Origin: JBDHAC01 sp039589195
GTDB taxonomy: Bacteria; Gemmatimonadota; Gemmatimonadetes; Palauibacterales; Palauibacteraceae
Assembly (NCBI GenBank): GCA_039589195.1
Contig: JBDHHV010000148.1
Coordinates: 1-8,324, forward strand
Length of the DNA stretch: 8,324 bases
Direction of reading: 5' to 3'
Shown: positions 1 to 6,957 of the stretch, piece by piece
Numbering within the stretch: the stretch's first letter is position 1
Layout: each line of letters opens with the position of its first letter
Made by a program: the position numbers and the translations under genes
The notes under the pieces: generated by a model
The model's database searches: none
The model's input: only the letters and a program-made list of their open reading frames with translations
What the model was told of the DNA's origin: nothing

Positions 1-1
1 G

Positions 2-109
2 TTCCCCTGGATCGGAGCCCGTACCGGCACCGAGTGGATGCCAGGTCTCGCCTCACTGCAGGATAGACCACGTTTTCGGAACCTGGTCGCGGAGCTGGCT
101 CTGCCGTAA
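2..109 (+). CDS. C-terminal end of an unidentified protein (partial)
   Basis: An open frame enters from the left edge and ends at TAA (107-109), giving 35 residues that begin FPWIGARTGTEW and end RPRFRNLVAELALP. The ending resembles the C-termini of many TPR-containing Ser/Thr kinases and cyclase-like regulators, which often finish with a DPRF..L...LP pattern. That is a weak resemblance and does not identify the gene. The beginning lies outside the window, so neither length nor domain content can be judged. Other frames here are less protein-like. The hairpin at 186-204 follows 77 bases downstream and could mark the end of this transcript. Confidence 0.45.
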   Translation, partial: FPWIGARTGTEWMPGLASLQDRPRFRNLVAELALP

Positions 110-185
110 GCAAATCGGGTGAGATCGGGTTCGTCCTCGATCCGGACGGGCCGACCGTCAGTTCGATCCTACCCGGCGCTGCGTC

Positions 186-204
186 CTGAAGGGGCCCCCT
201 TCAG
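186..204. terminator. Strong inverted repeat, possible terminator
   Basis: CTGAAGG (186-192) pairs perfectly with CCTTCAG (198-204) around a 5-nt GGCCC loop. GCG (181-183) and CGC (205-207) can extend the stem across a 2-nt bulge. It lies between the end of the partial gene and the aldo/keto reductase start. No T tract follows, so it is not a textbook intrinsic terminator. It could instead be an RNA-stabilising or regulatory hairpin in the leader of the downstream gene. Confidence 0.4.
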
Positions 205-281
205 CGCCACCCTCCGGTCGGGTGTCTCGATAGGAGGGAGGCTACGAGGCCGCCGCCGATACCGACACGAGCAGGATTGAG

Positions 282-1250
282 ATGAATCACGCCGACCCAC
301 GGAGCACGACGCGTCGCGATGCGATCAAGCTGGGACTCCTGGCCGGGGCCGGGTTGGCCGTCGGTCGCCGGTCGCCACTGTTCGGCGAGGTGCCGACCCG
401 TGCCCAAGAGCTCATGACCCGGCCGATCCCCGGAACGGGCGAGCGACTTCCCGTCGTTGGAGTCGGCACGAACCAGTGGGGGGCTCGGAACGAGGAGGAG
501 ATCGCGCCGCTTCGCGAGATCGTTCGGTTGATGAACGAGAGCGGCGCCCGCTTCATCGACACGGCGCGGATCTACGGCCGCGGGCGAACCGAGGAGGTCA
601 TTGGCCAGATTATTCGTGAGCTGGACGTCCGCGACGACGTATTCATCGCGACGAAGGTCCCGACGCCGGACACCCGCGAAGAGGCAGTCGCTTCACTCGA
701 GGCGTGTATGACCGCGCTGGGGTTCGAGCGCGTATCAGCCATGCGCGTCCACTTTCTCGACGGCGTGGAGATCCTGCTCCCGATCCTGCGGGAGTGGAAG
801 GAGGCCGGGCGGATCCGATACCTCGGCGTCACCACGATGAGCGCCGAGCAGTATCCGGAGCTGGAGCGGCAGATCCGGGAGGAGAACCTCGACATGATCG
901 AGATCGACTACTCGGTGCTGGATCGTGCCGCCGCCGAGAGGATTCTTCCGCTGGCGGCAGATCACGGCGTCGCGGTAGTGGTGGCGAGACCCTTCGCGGG
1001 CCGCCGCGGCGGCGTCTTCTCGCTTGTGGGCGACCGTCCGGTCCCCGACCTCGCGAGCGAGATCGGCGCCACGAGCTGGGCGCAGCTCTGCTTGAAGTAC
1101 AGCCTCTCGAATCCGGCGGTGACCGTCGTGATTCCGGGCACGGATGACCCCGAACACATGGTCGACAACATGGGCGCCGGTCGGGGCGAGCTTCCCGACG
1201 CGGACCTGCGCCGCCGGATCGAGCAGATCTTCGACGAGCTCGGGGGCTAG
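282..1250 (+). CDS. Tat-exported aldo/keto reductase
   Basis: This encodes a 322-residue NAD(P)H-dependent aldo/keto reductase; the substrate cannot be told from sequence. Residues 9-28 form a twin-arginine signal: TTRRDAIK (RR at 11-12), then a hydrophobic stretch GLLAGAGLAVG. The folded enzyme is therefore probably exported with its cofactor. The AKR barrel starts near residue 45. The catalytic tetrad is visible as Asp93 and Tyr98 (FIDTARIYGRG), Lys125 (FIATKV) and His157 (MRVHFLD). The C-terminal cofactor-binding segment VIPGTDDPEHMVDNM (283-297) matches the family pattern IPGT..P.H...N. ATG at 282 is supported by AGGA at 273-276 with 5-nt spacing and by the Tat motif lying right behind it. 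Length is normal for the family plus a leader. The gene appears to stand alone, with 137 bases to the next gene. Exported AKRs of this type are usually uncharacterised. Confidence 0.93.
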   Translation: MNHADPRSTTRRDAIKLGLLAGAGLAVGRRSPLFGEVPTRAQELMTRPIPGTGERLPVVGVGTNQWGARNEEEIAPLREIVRLMNESGARFIDTARIYGRGRTEEVIGQIIRELDVRDDVFIATKVPTPDTREEAVASLEACMTALGFERVSAMRVHFLDGVEILLPILREWKEAGRIRYLGVTTMSAEQYPELERQIREENLDMIEIDYSVLDRAAAERILPLAADHGVAVVVARPFAGRRGGVFSLVGDRPVPDLASEIGATSWAQLCLKYSLSNPAVTVVIPGTDDPEHMVDNMGAGRGELPDADLRRRIEQIFDELGG

Positions 1251-1387
1251 CGGCTGGAGCTTCCGACTTCCGCTTCGCGTTTCTCGGCTTTCGGTGTCGT
1301 CGTGGCCTCCCCTTGTTCCACACGGGTCCATGCCCGATTCTGCCGCTGTTCATCACGCCCCTGGGCAACCTCTCGGCGAGCCAGACG

Positions 1388-1630
1388 ATGTCGACGACCC
1401 TCGGAAGGAACGACCCCTGCCCTTGCGGGAGCGGGAAGAAGTACAAGCGTTGCTGTCAGGGCGAGAGTCGTCCGACGACGACGTCGAGCTCGAAAGCGAC
1501 CATGATCGTCCTGGGGGCCGTAGTGCTCCTCGGGCTGGTGTTAATCACCATCTCGCTGGTCGGCGGCGGTGGGGAAAGCGCCTGCCCGCCCGGCCAGAGC
1601 TGGGACGCGGCGCATGGGCACTGCCACTGA
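1388..1630 (+). CDS. Small SEC-C motif single-pass membrane protein
   Basis: The 80-residue product begins with a clear SEC-C zinc motif, GRNDPCPCGSGKKYKRCC (residues 6-23), with ligand cysteines C11, C13, C22 and C23. This motif also ends SecA, where it binds zinc and helps contact SecB and ribosomes. A Ser/Thr-rich linker (28-36) leads to one hydrophobic helix (about 38-58) and then the tail CPPGQSWDAAHGHCH (66-80), which holds two Cys and three His. The basic N-terminus suggests the zinc finger is cytoplasmic and the tail periplasmic. ATG 1388 is preferred because the motif follows at once; an in-frame ATG at 1313 would add 25 non-conserved residues. The ribosome site is weak (GGCGAG, 7 nt upstream). 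The family is certain, but the role of this stand-alone anchored form is unknown; a link to secretion or translation is inference. Confidence 0.82.
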   Translation: MSTTLGRNDPCPCGSGKKYKRCCQGESRPTTTSSSKATMIVLGAVVLLGLVLITISLVGGGGESACPPGQSWDAAHGHCH

Positions 1631-1973
1631 CACGCCGGCGGGTCAGTAGGGAAGGACGCGCAGACCCGGCCGCTTCAGTTCAGCCAGAGCAGGCCGCGGG
1701 ACGGGCCTGGTCGAAACGCTACATTGCCGGACGGGTTCGGATCAATCGGTGCCCAGCGGGACGACCGCGCGGTAACTTACCAGGAATAACAACGATGGCT
1801 CGGGTGATCTGCCCGGGTTCCTTTTCGCCGAAACAGCAAGGTTGCAGGACCGAATCGCGAGTCGAATCGCGAGTCATCCGGTGAGCGCCGCTCGTCAGCG
1901 TGCCCTGAGGGAATCGTAGTCGTCGGGGTCACGGTCGCCGTCTCACGCTGAATGTCAGTCGAGGTTCAGGACC
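1631..1973. other. Intergenic region carrying repeat R1
   Basis: These 343 bases have no convincing gene. They hold repeat R1 (1771-1874) and the leader of the first peptidase. A weak ribosome site, GAGG, sits at 1961-1964, 9 nt before ATG 1974. Short open frames here overlap R1 and look non-coding. No clear sigma-70 promoter stood out by eye. Confidence 0.6.
1771..1874 (+). repeat. Dispersed ~104-nt repeat, copy R1
   Basis: This copy matches 6958-7059 in the same orientation at roughly 90% by hand alignment. The longest identical run is 27 bases, starting at 1791 (caacgatggctcggg and onward). It begins with the palindrome GGTAA-C-TTACC (1771-1781). It then carries a short stem, CGGG/CCCG, around 1801-1815. 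It ends with a 12-nt unit, CGAATCGCGAGT, in two tandem copies (1851-1862 and 1863-1874). That duplication creates the hairpin TCGCGA-GTCGAA-TCGCGA (1855-1872). Relative to R2 there is a 1-nt indel near 1840, which argues against the repeat encoding a conserved protein. Function is unknown; a structured intergenic element or the end of a small mobile element are possible. Confidence 0.85.
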
Positions 1974-4139
1974 ATGCCCCACTTCGCACGAGCTTTCACG
2001 ATCGCCCTCGTCATCCCGTCCGCGTTCGCCAGCGGTGAGGCTCGGGCGCAGCCGGCCGACCCCGCGGAGCGTGACTCGGTCTACCGGGCGTATCTGGGAT
2101 TCGGCGACCTCGTCAGGGGCGGACGGGTCGATCCGAACTGGATGGCGGACGGGAATCGCTTCTGGTACACGGAGGACGGCCCCGACGGGACCGTAACCTA
2201 CCTCGTGGACGCGGACGCCGACCCCGTCGTTTCTTCGCTGGACGCCGACCGCATGGGCGAGATCACGGCCTCCGTCGATGCGGAGCCCGACCGCCCGGAG
2301 CCCAGACCCGTCGGCCTCGGACGCTTCGGCTTCGAGATGGTGGAGATCCTGTCGCCCGACGGTCGCTGGTTCGCGCACCGCAAGGATCACGACCTGTGGC
2401 TGCGCGCTCCCTCGGACTCCGCGCTCGTACGGCTGACGACGGACGGCGAGGAGGGTCACGAGTGGGGCTCTGCCTTCGAGTGGACTGCGGTGCCCGGGGA
2501 GCGTCCGTGGGCCTGGTGGTCGCCGGACGGTGCGAAGCTGGCGTTGAGGAAGCTGGATACGCGTCCGGTGCCTCGGGTCGCGATCGTCCGACCCGGTGGG
2601 AGGGAAGAGGACGTCGAATGGATGCCGTACGCACGGCCCGGAGACCCCCTCGAGCGACGCGACTTCTACATCGTGGACATCGCCACCCGCCGGCCGGTGC
2701 GGATCGATGCCGGTCTGGATCCCGAAGGCCATCTGCTGGCCGCCGGATGGTCGGCCGACGGGTCGACGTGGCTCTTCGTGGCGCTCGATCGTGCGCACCG
2801 GCGCCTGGACCTGGTCGCGGCCGACGCGGTCACGGGCGAGGCGCGGATCCTCCTCACCGAGACCGCGGAGACGGCTTTCAGAGCCCTGTGGTCCCGTCCA
2901 CCGACCATTCGACTGCTGGCCGGCGGCGAACGATTCCTGTGGTCGTCGGAACGGGACGGCTGGAATCATCTCTATCTCTACGATCTCCGCGGCAACCTCG
3001 TTCGGCGCCTCACCGAGGGTCCGTTCCCGGTCGTGGATGTTCTGGCCGTCGATGAAGAAAGCGGGTGGGTGTACTTCACGGCGCACGGCGATCGGGACCG
3101 GCCGTACGACACGCACCTGTACCGGGTCGGCCTGGATGGGGCTGGCTTCACCCGTCTGACCGAAGCCCCCGGACAGCACGCGATCCGCATGTCGCCATCC
3201 ATGCGATTCTTCGTCGACACGCATTCGTCCGTGGACCGTCCCCCCGCCACGGATCTGCGGCGGGCCGACGGTCGCCTGGTCCGCACCCTGTCCCGCGCCG
3301 ACATCACGGCCCTTGAGTCCCTGGGTTGGGTCGTTCCGGAGGAGGTCATCGTCACGGCGACGGACGGTGTGACCGACCTGCACGGGGTGCTTTACAAGCC
3401 CCATGACTTCGACCCGAGCCGGCGCTACCCCATCATCGAATACATCTACGACGCTTGGAACACGACCGTCGTGCAGCGCACGTTCAGCCCGCCCCCGGGC
3501 GGCGCCTTCGGGGACGCCTTTCCCCGCGACCACATCGATCCGATCGCGATCGCGCAGCTGGGCTATGTCGTATGGGTCGTCGACGGCCGGGGGTCCGAAG
3601 AGCGGGGCAGGGCGTTTCGGAATGTGCGGGCTCGCGACGGCTCGTTCGACCCCATACCCGATCACGTGGCGGCCCTCGAGCAGCTCGGGCGCGATCGGCC
3701 GTACATGGATCTCGACCGGGTCGGCGTATTCGGAATATCGGCTGGCGGCAACCAGACCCTCCAGGCGTTGTTCCGGGCCCCGGAGCTCTACGACGTGGGC
3801 GTCGCGATCGCGGCGCCGGTGCGCCAGCACGACACGCGGGCCGGCGGCATTGAGCCCCAACTCGGGCTGCCCGACGAGAATCCGGAGGCCTACGAACGCA
3901 GCGTCCTGCACGAAGTCGATGGGCTGGAAGGGAAGCTGCTCATCATGCAGGGAGTCGCCGACCGTGTGGTCGCCATCGACAACACGTTTCGGCTGGTCGC
4001 GGCTTTGATCGAGGCGGGGAAGCCGTACGACCTGCTGCTCCTCCCCGACCAGGGGCACTCGTTCTACGGGCCGCCTGCGGCGTACGCGCGCGAGGCCATG
4101 CGTCGGTACTTCCTGGAGCATCTGAAGCCGGCCCCCTAG
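1974..4139 (+). CDS. Secreted S9-family serine peptidase, DPP IV-like (first paralog)
   Basis: The 721-residue protein has a Sec signal peptide (residues 1 to about 25, ending GEARA before QPAD). A beta-propeller region (about 45-455) contains SPDGRW, WWSPDGAKLAL and SERDGWNHLYLYDL. An alpha/beta-hydrolase domain (about 455-721) follows. The triad is Ser589 (GISAGG), Asp663 (GVADR) and His695 (DQGHSFYG); the Ser-Asp and Asp-His spacings of 74 and 32 fit DPP IV. Tyr492 (EYIYDAW) aligns with the oxyanion Tyr. Several positions deviate: the usual W/Y pair in GWSYGG is I and A; the HG before the Asp motif is QG; AGP after the oxyanion Tyr is DAW; and the propeller Glu-Glu motif is absent, with FEWTAVPGERPW in its place. 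It should hydrolyse peptides outside the cytoplasm, but specificity may differ from dipeptidyl peptidases. ATG 1974 fits the signal peptide. The paralog at 4473 follows in tandem. Confidence 0.9.
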   Translation: MPHFARAFTIALVIPSAFASGEARAQPADPAERDSVYRAYLGFGDLVRGGRVDPNWMADGNRFWYTEDGPDGTVTYLVDADADPVVSSLDADRMGEITASVDAEPDRPEPRPVGLGRFGFEMVEILSPDGRWFAHRKDHDLWLRAPSDSALVRLTTDGEEGHEWGSAFEWTAVPGERPWAWWSPDGAKLALRKLDTRPVPRVAIVRPGGREEDVEWMPYARPGDPLERRDFYIVDIATRRPVRIDAGLDPEGHLLAAGWSADGSTWLFVALDRAHRRLDLVAADAVTGEARILLTETAETAFRALWSRPPTIRLLAGGERFLWSSERDGWNHLYLYDLRGNLVRRLTEGPFPVVDVLAVDEESGWVYFTAHGDRDRPYDTHLYRVGLDGAGFTRLTEAPGQHAIRMSPSMRFFVDTHSSVDRPPATDLRRADGRLVRTLSRADITALESLGWVVPEEVIVTATDGVTDLHGVLYKPHDFDPSRRYPIIEYIYDAWNTTVVQRTFSPPPGGAFGDAFPRDHIDPIAIAQLGYVVWVVDGRGSEERGRAFRNVRARDGSFDPIPDHVAALEQLGRDRPYMDLDRVGVFGISAGGNQTLQALFRAPELYDVGVAIAAPVRQHDTRAGGIEPQLGLPDENPEAYERSVLHEVDGLEGKLLIMQGVADRVVAIDNTFRLVAALIEAGKPYDLLLLPDQGHSFYGPPAAYAREAMRRYFLEHLKPAP

Positions 4140-4205
4140 GTCAACGGAGAGGTGGCCCGGGTGTGGGCTGGAGGACAGGGGCGTCGACACGCATACTGCG
4201 TCTGA

Positions 4206-4253
4206 CACGGGGCCGTAGCTCAGTTGGGAGAGCGCCTGCTTGCAAGCGGCCCC
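4206..4253 (+). pseudogene. Truncated tRNA-Ala, copy A (mini-tRNA-like)
   Basis: Positions 4209-4246 match the 5' part of a bacterial tRNA-Ala(UGC): acceptor strand GGGGCCG (4209-4215), then TA, D arm GCTC-AGTTGGGA-GAGC (4218-4233), and the anticodon region CCTGCTTGCAAGC with one T missing from the loop. The 3' side of the anticodon stem, the variable loop and the T arm are absent. In their place CGGCCCC (4247-4253) pairs perfectly with the 5' acceptor strand. No CCA follows. It repeats 6892-6937 with one 1-nt gap. It is most likely a deletion derivative; whether it is transcribed is unknown. It lies 220 bases ahead of the second peptidase. Confidence 0.75.
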
Positions 4254-4460
4254 GAGGACCCCCGATTTCCGGCGAATCCCCGCAGTGTAACGAGATTGTT
4301 CGGATCGTTTCCCGACGTGAACTCCGAGCCCCCGTTGTGGCAGGTCCTTCACACCGCTGGGACGAGGAGGCGAGGACGACCTGAGGCCCGTCACCTCGGT
4401 GCGACATTTTCAGCTGCGATCGACAGCCCGAACCAGCCCACCAGGGTAGTGCTCCTCGAG

Positions 4461-4468
4461 AAGGAGAG
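4461..4468 (+). promoter_or_regulatory. Ribosome binding site deciding a GTG start
   Basis: AAGGAGAG lies 4 nt before GTG 4473 and is the best Shine-Dalgarno match in this part of the window. It places translation start at GTG, immediately before a signal peptide. It argues against any upstream in-frame ATG such as 4224, which falls within the tRNA-Ala remnant. Confidence 0.75.
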
Positions 4469-4472
4469 AATC

Positions 4473-6692
4473 GTGCGAAGAACCCCGCTCGTCATCTGTT
4501 TCCAAGCGCTTGGTCCGCTCATCGGTCTGTTACTCATCATGCAACCTGTCCTCGGACAGGCGGGTGGCTCGGTTCAGCCCCATTGGCTGGCCGACGGGAG
4601 CAGCTTCTGGTACGCGGAAGGAGCACCTGAGAACACCGTCATTTACCGTGTCGACCCGCGAGCCAATACGAAGGAGCCGCTTTTCGACACAGAACGGCTA
4701 CGGGCTTCGTTGACGGAAACGCTTGGCCATGAGCCGCCCATGAAGGGTTTGCCGTTCGAGGGCTTCGCCTTTGTGGATGAGCAGGAATCGGCCGTCGAGT
4801 TCGCGGTGGGCGACGAGGCGTTCGTCCTGCGGCTCGACACGTACACGGTCACACCCGCTCCCCGGCCTGCAGGCGACGAGCCACGGCCCGTCACGCCTCA
4901 GGTTGTCAAGCGGTGGCGTTGGTCATGGCCTGACCTGATGGAAACGCGGTCGCCCGATGGCCGATGGCTACTGGGCATCGACGCACTCAACCTCCGCCTT
5001 CGGTCCACCGTTGACGGTCACACTCTTCAGCTCACGTCCGACGGCGCCGAGGGCTATGAATGGTTGATGGGCTTCGAACTAGGAGTGGGCAGCGGAGTGT
5101 TTTCGCCGGACAGCCGCAAGCTGGCCGTAGTCAGAGCGGATATGCGTCAAGTGCCTCGGATCCCCATCTCGTACCACCTCGGAGTAACGGAGGAGATGGA
5201 GTGGTTGCAGGCGCCAAAGGTCGGCCAACCGATGGCGAAGTTCGATCTGTTTGTTATCGACATCCCTTCGCAAGAGCGGATCCGGATTGACACGGGCGAC
5301 CAACCGGACCAGCGGGTCGCCATCGCCGGATGGCTGCCCGACGGCTCCGAGTTGTTGCTCCGTACGTACGATCGGACGCGGAGAAGGGGCGACCTGCTGG
5401 CGGCCGACCCTTCTACGGGTGGGACGCGCATTATCCTGAGCGAAGAGGGTCGGGCCAGCTTTGTCGCATTGATCGAGGGTGAACAGCAGTTCATCTGGGC
5501 GTCGGAAAGGGATGGCTGGAATCACCTCTACCTCTACGATCTGGATGGGACGCTGATTCGGAGGCTGACGGAGGGAGCCTTTCCGGTTCTTGCGGGGGCT
5601 CACGCCTGGGTCTCTCAGACGGGTGTGGTAACCGTAGATGAAGAAGCTGGGTGGGTCTACTTTCGCGCGCAGGGCGACCCTCAGCGCCCCTACGATGTGC
5701 ACCTCTACCGCGTCAGCCTGGACGGTTCGGGTCTCGAGCGGTTGACCGAGCAGCCCGGCTATCACGACATCCAGTTTGCCCCGTCGAACGAGTTCTACCT
5801 GGATACACACTCCAGCCTGGACCGACCGCCGGTAGTAGAACTGAGACGGGCCGATGGAACGCTGCTTCAGACAGTGTCCCGGGCGAGCATCGATGCGCTT
5901 CTGGCAACGGGCTGGTCGCCGCCCGAGGAGTTCGTCGTCAAGGCGGCCGACGGAGTCACCGACCTATACGGGGCTCTGTTCAGGCCTCCCGATTTCGATC
6001 CGGGCAAGTTGTACCCCGTCATCGAATGGTTGTATGCCGGGCCGTGGACCACGATCGTGCCACGCCGGTTCGGCGACGTCACAGCCCGGGAGGCCCAGTG
6101 GCTGGCCGGGCTGGGGGCCGTCGTGTTCATGGTAGACGGGCGCGGGACGCCCGGGCGAGGGAAGGAGTTCGAGGACGTGGTTCTGGGGAGTATCGGTCGA
6201 CACGAGATACCCGACCACGTGGCTACGCTCCAAGCGCTGGCTCGCGACCGACTCTATATGGACACCGATCGCGTGGGCGTGTTTGGCGGATCGTGGGGCG
6301 GGTATTTCACGCTGCGGGCCATGCTGCTCGCCCCCGATGTCTATCACGTTGGTGTCGCCTTTGCGCCGGCAGCAGACCCGGGGGAGTACTGGGCGGACTA
6401 CGTCGAGCCTTATATGGGGCTGCCTGAGACCGATCCGGAAGGCTACGAGTCCGCTTCCAACACTCGCTTAGCGGCCAACCTCGAGGGCAAGCTCCTCTTG
6501 ATCCACGGCACTGGCGACGCCGAGGCCCCATTCTCGGGAACGATGAAGGTGGTGGACGCGCTCACCCGCGCGGGAAAATACTTCGACCTCATAGTCCTAC
6601 CCGACGAGAACCATTACCTATTTCGTGGTCGAAGTGCCGGATACGTCAGGGAGGCGGTTCGCCGGCATTTCGTGGAGCACCTGAGGCCTTAG
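4473..6692 (+). CDS. Secreted S9-family serine peptidase, DPP IV-like (second paralog)
   Basis: From GTG 4473 the protein has 739 residues. A Sec signal peptide (1 to about 29) has arginines MRRTP, a hydrophobic core LGPLIGLLLIM and the end PVLGQ. The propeller (about 35-485) and the alpha/beta-hydrolase (about 485-739) follow. The triad is Ser607 (GGSWGG), Asp682 (HGTGDAE) and His714 (DENHYLF), with spacings 75 and 32; oxyanion Tyr521 sits in LYAGP. These motifs are more canonical than in the upstream paralog. The Glu-Glu motif is missing (FELGVGSGVF stands there) and the DPP IV Asn after the Asp is Glu684. Over residues 340-372 it matches 27 of 33 positions of the first paralog, so they share an origin. 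A 10-residue insertion (about 373-387, containing AGAHAWVSQTG) follows that block. It has its own strong ribosome site and a 333-base leader, so it may be expressed separately. By eye its codons look less GC-rich than its neighbour's; I did not count. Confidence 0.92.
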   Translation: MRRTPLVICFQALGPLIGLLLIMQPVLGQAGGSVQPHWLADGSSFWYAEGAPENTVIYRVDPRANTKEPLFDTERLRASLTETLGHEPPMKGLPFEGFAFVDEQESAVEFAVGDEAFVLRLDTYTVTPAPRPAGDEPRPVTPQVVKRWRWSWPDLMETRSPDGRWLLGIDALNLRLRSTVDGHTLQLTSDGAEGYEWLMGFELGVGSGVFSPDSRKLAVVRADMRQVPRIPISYHLGVTEEMEWLQAPKVGQPMAKFDLFVIDIPSQERIRIDTGDQPDQRVAIAGWLPDGSELLLRTYDRTRRRGDLLAADPSTGGTRIILSEEGRASFVALIEGEQQFIWASERDGWNHLYLYDLDGTLIRRLTEGAFPVLAGAHAWVSQTGVVTVDEEAGWVYFRAQGDPQRPYDVHLYRVSLDGSGLERLTEQPGYHDIQFAPSNEFYLDTHSSLDRPPVVELRRADGTLLQTVSRASIDALLATGWSPPEEFVVKAADGVTDLYGALFRPPDFDPGKLYPVIEWLYAGPWTTIVPRRFGDVTAREAQWLAGLGAVVFMVDGRGTPGRGKEFEDVVLGSIGRHEIPDHVATLQALARDRLYMDTDRVGVFGGSWGGYFTLRAMLLAPDVYHVGVAFAPAADPGEYWADYVEPYMGLPETDPEGYESASNTRLAANLEGKLLLIHGTGDAEAPFSGTMKVVDALTRAGKYFDLIVLPDENHYLFRGRSAGYVREAVRRHFVEHLRP

Positions 6693-6740
6693 GGAAAAGC
6701 CTCGTACCGGCGGATTGGGTTGAGCAAAGCACGGGACGTG

Positions 6741-6777
6741 ATCGCCTCGAGCAGCGGCGAGAGCTCCGGGAGGCGAT
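6741..6777. terminator. Long inverted repeat after the second peptidase, possible terminator
   Basis: ATCGCCTC (6741-6748) and GAGGCGAT (6770-6777) are perfect complements. Inside them GAGC (6749-6752) can pair with GCTC (6763-6766), extending the stem to about 12 pairs with a small internal loop. It lies 49 bases after the TAG of the second peptidase and is the likeliest transcript end. No T tract follows, so Rho-independent termination is uncertain. It could also act as a 3' stabilising hairpin. Confidence 0.45.
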
Positions 6778-6891
6778 ATGAGAAACTGGCGCGCTCGCCT
6801 CTCAACAGGCACACTAACAGGCGCACCGGGCCGGAACCGCAGAAGGCCCGAAGGCGTAGACAGGCGCGTCGTTGAGCGGCAGACAACATAT

Positions 6892-6940
6892 CACGGGGCC
6901 GTAGCTCAGTTGGGAGAGCGCCTGCTTTGCAAGCGGCTCC
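6892..6940 (+). pseudogene. Truncated tRNA-Ala(UGC), copy B (mini-tRNA-like)
   Basis: Positions 6895-6934 match the 5' part of tRNA-Ala, with an intact anticodon loop TTTGCAA (anticodon TGC, 6928-6930). The acceptor strand GGGGCCG (6895-6901) and D arm GCTC/GAGC are complete. After GCAAG the sequence goes directly to CGGCTCC (6934-6940). That is what the 3' acceptor strand of a normal tRNA-Ala with this 5' end should be, including the U that forms the G3-U70 alanine identity pair. About 26 nt of anticodon-stem 3' side, variable loop and T arm are missing, and neither A73 nor CCA follows. As a conventional tRNA it would be non-functional. Copy A at 4209 shares the same junction. Repeat R2 starts 17 bases later. 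Confidence 0.75.
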
Positions 6941-6957
6941 GTAAGTCAAAGGAATCC

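Larger units (their letters stand above)
4140..4472. other. Intergenic region between the two peptidases, with tRNA-Ala remnant A
   Basis: These 333 bases contain tRNA-Ala remnant A (4206-4253) and a small hairpin, ACGCA-TAC-TGCGT (4189-4201), just before it. The rest up to the ribosome site at 4461 has no convincing gene. The reading frame of the second peptidase stays open back to 4224. The residues read from 4224-4472 come partly from the tRNA remnant and do not resemble S9 sequence, so I treat this as untranslated leader. Confidence 0.65.

Noticed and set aside
151..180. tRNA 3'-half look-alike containing GTTCGATCC (161-169)
   Set aside because: The flanking bases form only 3 of 5 T-stem pairs and no 5' tRNA half lies upstream; too weak to call.
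1144..1884. Plus-strand open frame of about 246 codons across the SEC-C gene
   Set aside because: Low-complexity Arg/Ser/Pro-rich sequence overlapping the aldo/keto reductase end, the SEC-C gene and repeat R1; the SEC-C frame has a recognisable motif, this one has none.
1929..4394. Very long minus-strand open frame antisense to the first peptidase
   Set aside because: It mirrors a clear S9 peptidase on the plus strand. Its residues are Arg/Pro/Val/Gly-rich with no motifs, typical of an antisense shadow in GC-rich DNA.
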